Below, in pieces: positions 56,198 to 64,000 of a stretch of DNA of 64,000 nucleotides (positions are counted from its first letter, which is position 1; every line of letters starts with the position of its first letter). The translations under genes and the position numbers were made by a program. The stretch lies in the NCBI RefSeq assembly GCF_000003195.3, contig NC_012873.2:27846547-27910546 (forward strand), written 5' to 3'. Source of the DNA: Sorghum bicolor (Eukaryota > Streptophyta > Magnoliopsida > Poales > Poaceae). The notes beneath the pieces were generated by a model. That model worked only from the letters and a program-made list of their open reading frames with translations, made no database searches and was not told where the DNA came from.

Positions 56198-56657
56198 TGT
56201 GGGGGGATGGACCCCTATACCCTTACGGCTAGACTTGGGCCAGGAGGCTTGGCCCATTACGAGACAAGTTCAAGGCTTGATCCGACAGCCTGGAGTTTCG
56301 CGCAAGGAAGCAAGATGTGGAGATCAAGCAGGATTCTAGTCGGTTAGAATAGGAATTGATATCGAACTATCTATGACAATTGTAACCGACTAGGATTAGT
56401 TTCCAGATCTGTAACCCTGCCCTTCAGACTATATAAGGAGAGGCAAGGGACCCCCCTAGGACATCATATTCTCTCAACACAAATCAATACAACCAGACGC
56501 AGGACGTAGGTATTATGCCAACTCGGCGGCCGAACCTGGATAAAAAGCTTGTCCGTGTCTTGCGTCACCATCGAGTACGTAGTTTGCGCACCGTCTACCG
56601 ATAAACTTCTACCGTGGGTATACCCCAAGGTAGACTGCCGACCAGCTTTCGTCGACA
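56198..56657 (+). repeat. 5' LTR, 460 bp
   Basis: TGTGGGGGGATGG to CGTCGACA, directly followed by the PBS. TATA box ACTATATAAGG at 56429-56439. The 3' partner is not in the window, so the left end rests on the TG start and the break in the protease frame. Confidence 0.78.
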
Positions 56658-56658
56658 G

Positions 56659-56676
56659 TGGCGCGCCAGGTAGGGG
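56659..56676 (+). other. Primer binding site
   Basis: TGGCGCGCCAGGTAGGGG one base after the LTR, the same core as at 14020-14040. Confidence 0.82.
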
Positions 56677-56705
56677 GTGTGCGTGCAACTTTTCCGGCGA
56701 ACAAG

Positions 56706-59700
56706 ATGGTCACGATCCCAGCTTCCGCGACCGTGCCTGAAGGCCTCACGTTCACCGTTGGCCAGATCACGTGGACGACGTGCAGTGGCGGCCTCACGAC
56801 CACGGTTTCGAAAGAGACCCAGATCCAATCCGAGATCACGCCGTCTACGACCACACACGTGGCGGCACCGAGCGCCCGACCATCGTTCCCGCTCTACAAG
56901 GGAAAGAAGATCGACAGCTCGGACCTTCTCCAAGCGCTTGATCGCGCTGACTCCAAGCTACTCGAAGTTTCCCAACTAGTAGACGGAGTTCTGCGTCGAC
57001 CCGACCAAGCTGCTCCAGCGGATTTTTTCAAATCCCGCCGGCCAACTCGTGTCGCCACACACGAACGGCTGGGAACGTCTCTGACGATAACCTCAACACC
57101 CTCAGGACGATCCGTCGAGCTCAAGAAGAAAGATTATCCTTGCGGCCTGAACAACTCGGCCTCTGTTTACTCTCAGCACACCCAATCCGTTTTCAGCAAG
57201 GCGGGTTGGTCGCCGACAAGGAACGATCGTCACTACGTCAACATGGTGACAATCCGAGAACTACGGGACGGCCAGGTTTCCAGCACCAACTCAAGCACCG
57301 GTTCCGTCCCCACCGAGGTTATAAACACCGAAGACGAGGACTACGACCTGGATTTTCCTTCACACCCTCCGGGTTTCAACCGATTCCCGATATTTCCCCC
57401 CCGGCGAGGGGATATTGTGTTCAATGTCAGCGCCGACGAACCGGTCGTTGATGGAGAAACAGATGACCAGAGGCAACTCCGCGAACAGCGCAACGCCGAT
57501 CGCGCTCGACGACGCGCAGACGAGCAACAACAAATGCCACCAAATAATCTCAACGATGCCTTTGACATGGTCGGGGACCAGCCAGTCTACAAAACGCCAA
57601 GCGCCAACGTGGCTGTCGCCATGGCTAACCTAGATCGGCTTCCTGATACCCCCGAGTGCCAGGGAGTCCGGACCAGCATCCGAGCACACCTGATCGCTGC
57701 AATGGGACAGACAGCCACTCTGCTCAAGAGAGTCTAGGACGTCTCTTATACGGAAGCCGCCTCCGACCAGACTAATCGTAGCCGGGCCTCACCGTCTCCC
57801 AGCAGGCGTCACCGGAGCCGCTCCCCCGACAACCGTCGAGGGGACTCACGGCACGACGATGGTGGTCGGGACGCCGACGGTCGCCGCAAGCAGAACCGCG
57901 TACGCGGCCAAGAAGTAAACCAGCACAGGGATCTCCGCCACAACATCCCTCCCAAAGATGCCCGGGACCGCATCAATAGGCGCGCCGCAGAGAGAGCAGT
58001 CCACGAAAACCTGCGCCGCATCGAGTACGATGCAACGCACGGTCCTCCGGGCCTAAGACAGTTCTCCTCACACCTCCGCCAGGTCGTGTGGCCCCGCAAT
58101 TTCAAGCTCGAAAAACTTAAAAAATACGACGGCAAGGAAAATCCAGAGAACTGGATCACCCTCTATGAAATCGCCGTCCGATCAGCACGTCATGGCTAAC
58201 TACTTCCCGGTAGTCCTCGACCAGGCTGGTCATCAGTGGCTTCTCGGCTTGCCCGAGGACTCCTTCGACTCTTGGGAAGAGCTACGCCAGGCTTTCATCG
58301 ACAACTTCATCGCCACATGCGAGCAGCCTGGAAACAAGTATGACCTTGAAAGGATAAGGGACAGGAAGAACGAACCTCTGCGCGATTACATCCGACGATT
58401 CTCGGATATGCGCCTCAAAATCCCGAAGATTTCTCACGACGAGGCCATCTCAGCCTTCATCAAGGGCCTGCGTTTCCACAAAGCGCTGAGGAACAAGCTG
58501 TTGCGTAAACGTCCAACAACGGTAGCAGAGCTCCTCGCCACGGCCAAAAATTACGCCGATGCCGATGACGCAGAAAAACTAATCCGAGACGATGCGAGAG
58601 GTCCCGACCAGCCTCCCCGGCGAGATGACGGTCGTGGTCGCTACGACAGCAGAAACCACCGCCGCTCCGACAACCGCGATCACCGAGAGTGTTGGGATCG
58701 GCGGCGCGACAACCGCGACGATTTTAGAGGAAAGCGCCCTCGCGACTACGACCACGAAGTAAACACGGTCAAGCGTCCCAACGGACGACGGGACTACCAA
58801 GAAGACTACAACAAAACGTTGAAGGGACCATGCCAACTGCACCCAAAGTCTAATCATACCATTGAAGAGTGCCGCGTCCTCAAAAGCATCTATACACGGC
58901 GGGCCGCCCAAGACGACTCCGCCAAGAAAAACAACAAGTGAGACGGGCACGACCACGAAGATGAGGACGAGGACCAAGATAGGGACCCCCGACACCAGTA
59001 CGTCAGCCCCACCGACGTGGTCCACTCCATTTTCGGGGGCAAGGTCTCCATTGAATCTAAGCGAGAAAGAAAGCTGTTAAAGAGAGCTTGCCTCAACATA
59101 GACAGCACGGACGGGCTGATCGCAGACCCAAAATTCCCCCCGTGGTCCCACAGGGAGATCTCGTTCAGCAGGAAGGACCAGTGGGCCGCTATCCCAGAGC
59201 CGGGTCGTTTCCCCCTGATTCTGGACCCTTGCATCAACAGCATCAGATTCGAGCGCGTGCTCGTGGACGGGGGAAGCTCCATTGACATCCTCTTTCGCAA
59301 CAGCCTGCCCACCCTCAAGATATCTCCTGCACAACTAAAACCTTACGACGCCCAATTCTGGGGGGTTTTGCCGGGTCAAAGTTCAGTGCCTCTCGGACAG
59401 ATAACATTGCCTGTCCAATTCGGCACACCCGACCACTTCCAGACGGAGTTCATCAACTTCGTGGTCGCCGATTTCGACGGGACCTATCACGCTATACTGG
59501 GCCGACCATCGCTGACAAAGTTCATGGCAGTCCCGCACTATTCATACCTGGTCCTTAAGATGCCTACGGAGAAGGGCGTCCTAACCGTCAGAGGCAATGT
59601 TTACACTGCGTATACCTGCGAAGAGGAGAGCTTCAAGGTCACCGAAGCAATCGACCTCTCAATCCGCATGGCAGAAACAGCAACTCAAGCCGCGCAGCTG

Positions 59701-59838
59701 CTTTCCGACCAGCTCCGATTACCTGAGCAGGAGACGGCCAGAAAGAACTCAAAATCCAAGGAGCACAAAGAAGTACAACTTGTCGATGGCAGCCCCGAGA
59801 AGACGGCCCTCATTGGGGCCAACCTGGATCCAAAATAG
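56706..59838 (+). pseudogene. gag: gag-protease of the right-hand Tat element, two stops and a frameshift
   Basis: ATG at 56706 (MVTIPASATVPEG). The frame reads through a TAG at 57735 and continues to about 58185, where the frame moves by one base in what looks like a small deletion (LYEIAVRSA then HVMANYFPVVL). From there one frame runs to 59838, broken by TGA at 58939. The gag domain spans ~58080-58560 (WEELRQAFIDNFIATCEQPG). A zinc-knuckle variant C-X2-H-X4-H-X4-C (CQLHPKSNHTIEEC) is at ~58830. The aspartic protease has VLVDGGSSIDILF (~59255) and AILGRPSLTKFMAVPHY. The TAG at 59836 is probably functional, the others not. Confidence 0.83.
59836..59838 (+). promoter_or_regulatory. In-frame UAG between protease and pol, candidate readthrough site
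   Basis: Context CCA AAA TAG GAA GAC after GANLDPK; same frame on both sides; the counterpart in the other element is at 10830-10832. Confidence 0.65.
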
Positions 59839-62800
59839 GAAGACGCGCTCGTCAGGTTTCTAAGGGACAACGTAAGCGTTTTCGCATGGAAACCCGCAGA
59901 CATGCCCAGCGTCCCACGAAACCTGATCGAGCACTCCTTAAATGTCTCGAAGACCGCAAGACCAATCAAGCAAAAGCTGCGACGGTTCACTCGTGACAAA
60001 AAGGAGGCTATTAGGACAGAAATCACACGGCTTCTAGCAGCCGGATTCATAAAAGAAGTGTATCACCCCGATTGGCTCGCCAATCCGGTTCTTGTACGCA
60101 AAAAGAATAATGAATGGAGAATGTGCGTTGATTACACTGATCTCAATAAACACTGCCCTAAAGATCCTTTTGGTCTCCCTCGCATCGACGAGGTGGTCGA
60201 CTCAACGGCCGGATGCGAACTCCTCTCCTTTCTAGACTGCTACTCTGGTTATCACCAGATTTCGCTAAAGGAAGAAGATCAAATCAAAACGTCTTTTATT
60301 ACACCTTTCGGTGCATACTGCTACACGACCATGTCTTTCGGACTCAAAAACGCCGGAGCCACTTATCAAAGGGCCATCCAGCAATGCCTCCACGACAAGA
60401 TTCGTGATGACCTCGTCGAGGCCTATGTGGACGACGTGGTCGTAAAAACAAGGGACGCGAGCACCCTAATCGACAACTTAGACCGAACTTTCAAGGCACT
60501 CAATAGGTACAAGTGGAAGCTCAACCCCAAGAAATGCATTTTCGGCGTTCCTTCCGGTCTACTGCTCGGCAACGTTGTCAGTCGCGACGGCATACGACCA
60601 AACCCTTCAAAAGTAAAGGCGGTACTCGACATGCGACCACCGAAGAACGTAAAGGATATCCAAAAGCTAACCGGATGTATGGCCGCCCTCAATCGCTTCA
60701 TCTCAAGGCTAGGAGAAAAAGGCCTCCCTTTCTTCAAACTATTAAAAGCGTCGGAAAAATTTTCTTGGACAGAAGAAGCCGACACCGCATTCAACCAGCT
60801 TAAGACCTTCCTCACTTCGCCACCTGTCCTTACAGCGCCTCATCCCAATGAAGACCTACTCCTTTACATTGCTGCAACCGACAGGGTTGTTTCCACGGCA
60901 ATAGTGGTCGAGCGAGAAGAACCAGGTCACGCCTACAAGGTCCAGAGACGAGTTTACTTCATAAGTGAAGTCTTAAACGAGTCCAAGGCCAGGTATCCAC
61001 AAATACAGAAGCTCATATACGCCATTCTAATAACGTCAAGAAAGCTGAAGCACTACTTCGACGGCCATCGAGTCCTGGTGACAACCAGTTTCCCTCTCGG
61101 GGACATCCTGCGCAATAAAGACGCCAATGGCAGAATCGTGAAATGGGCAATGGAATTATGTCCATTTTCCCTGGAGTTCCAGAGTCGCACCACTGTCAAG
61201 TCTCAGGCCCTGGTCGATTTCATTGCTGAATGGACGGATCTCAACGACCCTTCCATTCCCGATGTCTCAGACCACTGGTCAATGTTCTTTGACGGGTCCT
61301 TGAACATCAACGGTGCCAGCGCTGGGATACTCTTCATATCACCCAACAAGGACAAACTGCGTTACGTCCTTCGGATCCTTTTTCCGGCGTCAAACAACGT
61401 CGCCGAATACGAAGCATGCTTGCATGGCATAAGACTAGCCGTTGAGGTGGGAGTCAAGCGCCTCTATGTTTATGGCGACTCCGCTTTGGTCATCAACCAG
61501 CTCAACAAGGAGTGGGACGCAACCCACGAGAAGATGGATCTCTACTGCAAAGAAATTCGCAAATGGGAAACCAACTTCTACGGCATAGAGTACATCCACG
61601 TGGTCCGGGATAAGAACCAAGCAGCAGATGCGTTGTCGAAGTTAGGCTCATCTCGGGCCCAGATCCCGCGGGGTATTTTTGTCCAGGACATCCACGAGCC
61701 GAGCGTAGGCTCCTCCCTGGTCGACAAGCAACCCACCGAGGCAATGCTCATAGACGACGCCACTCCGACAACCGGTGGGCGTGACTGGCGTACCCCGTTC
61801 ATCAAATACATATCGGACGGGACAGGCCTTCAGGACAAAACAGAGAACGAGCGCCTCATTCGACGATCAAAGAACTACATCCTGGTCGACGACAAACTCA
61901 TGCGGAAAAACGCAAGCTCCGAATTACTGCTCAAGTGCATACCCCAAGATGATGGTATCAAGCTCTTAGAGGACATACATGCTGGATCCTGCGGCAATCA
62001 CGCCGCATCCAGAACGCTGGTCGGAAAGGCTTTCCGAGCAGGTTTTTATTGGCCAACCGCGGTCGGCGACGCAGAAAAACTGGTTCGACATTGCGAAGGA
62101 TGTCAGTTTTTCGCTAAGAGGACCCACGTACCTGCCCACGAAATTCAAACCATCCCGTCGTCTTGGCCCTTTGCCTGCTGGGGGCTTGACATGATCGGGC
62201 CATTTAAACCAGCCCCGGGCAATTTCAAGTTTGTTTTCGTGTTAATCGACAAGTTCTCCAAGTGGATTGAATACATGCCTCTGGTCAAGGCAACCTCCGA
62301 GAAGGCTGTGGAGTTCCTCAATCAAATCATACACAGATTCGGCATCCCGAACAGCATAATCACCGACCTGGGCACTCAGTTTACTGGCACCACTTTTTGG
62401 GACTTCTGCGATGACAGAGGCATAGTCATAAAATACGTGTCAGTGGCACATCCACGTGCCAACGGTCAAGTTGAACGTGCTAACGGAATGATCGTTGACG
62501 CCCTAAAGAAAAGGTTGTACACCGAAAACGACAGAGCACCCGGTCGATGGATGAAAGAATTGCCGGCAGTGGTCTGGGGCCTCCGAACTCAGACCAGTCG
62601 AAACACAGGGGTGTCTCCCTACTTCATGGTGTACGGTTCAGAGGCGGTCCTGCCGTCTGACATACACTTCGGATCTCCTAGAATCGAACACTTCGACCAG
62701 GCGACCGCCGACAACGCCAGAGAACTCGAAATCAATTGCATGGAGGAAAAGCGTTTAGATTCTTGTCTCCGAACAGCAAAATATCTCGCAGCAGTCAGGC

Positions 62801-63024
62801 GATACTACAATAGGAACGTCAAGGACCGTTCCTTCGTAGTCGGCGATCTGGTACTTTGATGGAAAACAAGCCAGGAGGGAATGCACAAGCTATCCACTCC
62901 CTGTGAAGGACCCTTCGTGGTGACCGAGGTCACACGACCTACGTCCTACAGATTGGCATACCCAGACGGAACACGAGTGCCTAACTCTTGGCACATAGAC
63001 AAACTGCGACGTTTCTATCCATAA
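59839..63024 (+). pseudogene. pol: pol: reverse transcriptase, two RNase H domains, integrase; one late stop
   Basis: The frame continues after the UAG with EDALVRFLRDNVSVFAW. Reverse transcriptase: WRMCVDYTDLNKHCPK (~60115) and catalytic YVDD (~60425). RNase H: VYFISEVLNESK (~60950). Archaeal-type RNase H: MFFDGSLNINGASAG (~61285), NNVAEYEACLHG, HVVRDKNQAADALSK (~61600). Integrase: CEGCQFFAKRTH (~62095), then D,D,E in GLDMIGPF, TDLGTQFTG and NGQVERANG (~62185-62480). TGA at 62857-62859 (a CGA in the likely parent) interrupts the last 55 codons, which continue as WKTSQEGMHKLS and end DKLRRFYP at 63024. All catalytic residues I looked for are present. Confidence 0.9.
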
Positions 63025-63301
63025 AGTTTTAATAACTTTCCTTTGTAAGTATCTTATAATTGTTGATAATGAAATTCTCTATTTTTTGCCTATACCTTGT
63101 CGCACACAGCACTCGGCAAAACACCTGCAATGGATGCTCTTAACGACTACCAAGACGAATACGGTGACACGTCACTCAGATAATCTTACAGCGCTCAAAA
63201 CAACAGTCATGACAAAAAGCAAACTTTATTACGAACTTTACATACAAAGTTTACAATAAATACCCTGACGGGCAGACACTAGTCTATTCCTACAGACTAC
63301 T
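63025..63301. other. Convergent spacer
   Basis: AT-rich, between pol (+) and the antisense gene (-). No gene. It corresponds to 7049-7601 in the other element. Confidence 0.6.
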
Positions 63302-64000
63302 CTATTGGCCTAGCTGCTCGGGCTGATCACCCGCCTGGCCCTGCTGCCCGGACGAAGGGGTCGGGGCCACCGGCGCCTGGCTGGTCGAGACCGCAGGCGT
63401 CGACCGCCCATCTCCCGCAACGGACGCGCCCGACAACTCCCTGGCCGACCTATCTGAACTCGGCTGGTCTGGGGGAGTGGCCGTTCCGCACAGATTGATG
63501 TCGCCGATCACTGTCGACGACAAGTCCAGCAGACTACCCCGAAGCTCGTCCGCTTCCTGTGGGCCGACCTCCTTCGGGTACCCCTTCTCCAGCCTGCTCA
63601 AGTCGACCAGGGGGTAGTGGGCGCGCACCATGCTGAGGACGTGCGCGCCGGCAAACTCCCCGGCGTCCTTCACGAAATGCTGGAGCCAGTCCCACGCCCG
63701 TTGCGCCTTCTCGACCGGGGTCAACTGTGGCGCGTGGGGCTGGCTCTCCGGGAGCTCGGGACTGATCAGGTCTAGGACCGGGGACACTCCTTTTCAGATC
63801 CTGCAACAGTTGACCTTCCAGGAGTCCCGGTCCTTGATCAGATCATCCAGGTGCTTCTTGGCGTTCACCTTGAGCACTGCAAACGAAACAAAGTGTTATT
63901 TTTGGCATGCCAAACAAACAAAGGGGCGACAAGCAGCAGCTAACAAGGCGGCACCCATTACCAGATAATTCCCGGTCCTTTCGACCCAATTCCTCCCCTG
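63302..64000 (-). pseudogene. 3' end of the antisense spliced gene of the right-hand Tat element
   Basis: On the minus strand an exon fragment 64000-63962 (EELGRKDRELS), an 85 bp intron 63961-63877 (GTAATG to TTTGCAG), and the last exon 63876-63302 in matching phase (VLKVNAKKHLDDLIKDRD). It is interrupted by TGA at 63796-63794. The following part has KAQRAWDWLQHFVKDAGE and AHVLSMVRAHYPLVDLSRLE, a pattern I associate with C-termini of antisense proteins in grass Tat elements, then a low-complexity Ser/Pro/Gln tail to TAG at 63302. The 5' part is outside the window. Function unknown. Confidence 0.68.

Larger units (their letters stand above)
56198..64000 (+). mobile_element. Tat-lineage element with gag-protease, pol and antisense gene; right end outside window
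   Basis: 5' LTR 56198-56657, PBS, gag-protease to 59838, UAG, pol to 63024, antisense gene from 64000 leftward. It inserted into the protease-RT region of the element at 50904. Left flanking pentamer GTAGG; its partner should lie to the right of the window. Confidence 0.88.

Noticed and set aside
56100..56339. An 80-codon frame across the solo LTR end, protease remnant and next LTR
   Set aside because: It is a chance fusion across two insertion boundaries; only the central part (56133-56197) is genuine protease-region coding sequence.
59836..59838. Treating the UAG before pol as a random nonsense mutation
   Set aside because: The same codon, frame and neighbouring codons occur at the same junction in the other Tat family (10830-10832).
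1..64000. CRISPR arrays, rRNA or tRNA genes, bacterial operons
   Set aside because: No regularly spaced direct repeats of that kind, no cloverleaf or rRNA sequence noticed; introns, LTR elements and CACTA ends show plant nuclear DNA.

Overview
This is repeat-dense plant nuclear DNA, almost certainly from a grass. I see no host gene I would defend, no rRNA or tRNA gene and no CRISPR. The window is a stack of nested transposons: Ty3/gypsy LTR retrotransposons of two lineages (a Tekay/Del-like chromovirus and several Tat-like elements) plus one large CACTA DNA transposon. Such layering is typical of grass heterochromatin. The very GC-rich Tat coding sequence, the long chromovirus LTRs and the family resemblances (RIRE2/Grande-like, named from memory) point to a grass, but I cannot name a species.

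Layer 1 (1-40737, + strand) is a chromovirus whose first ~525 bp lie left of the window. Its 5' LTR is split into 1-778, 15087-16597 and 27755-29481. It is followed by a PBS, an extra coiled-coil ORF, a single-frame gag-pol with a chromodomain but several stop codons, a polypurine tract, and a 4.58 kb 3' LTR (36155-40737). Layer 2a (779-15086, - strand) is a young, apparently intact Tat element in that 5' LTR: two 1045 bp LTRs, TSD GAAAG, gag-protease and pol in one frame separated by one UAG, and on the opposite strand a promoter-bearing, six-exon, 1300-codon antisense gene. Layer 2b (16598-27754) is an 11.2 kb CACTA element (TSD TTA) in the same LTR. It carries a multi-exon transposase-like gene, a captured gag piece, a captured zinc-finger piece in a small nested element, and near-identical 130 bp inverted repeats.

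From 40738 to 56197 the order is: a promoter-like scrap; the 3' end of a minus-strand Tat element with its antisense plant-mobile-domain-like gene; a truncated RIRE2/Grande-related element (44046-50360) cut by a 3.9 kb solo LTR (46383-50294, TSD ACGAC); an internally deleted LTR-plus-antisense-gene fragment; and a plus-strand Tat element (50904-56197) whose protease reading frame is split by a 1045 bp solo LTR (55083-56127, TSD GAAGA). From 56198 to the right edge there is another Tat element with LTR, PBS, gag-protease, UAG, pol with two RNase H domains and integrase, and the 3' end of an antisense spliced gene.

The most interesting biology is shared by the Tat elements. Three families carry intron-bearing genes antisense to gag-pol, and the two whose protease/RT junction is visible both have an in-frame UAG at the same place. 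Nearly all disabling changes in the older copies are single-base nonsense mutations, mostly C-to-T, as expected for methylated silent DNA.
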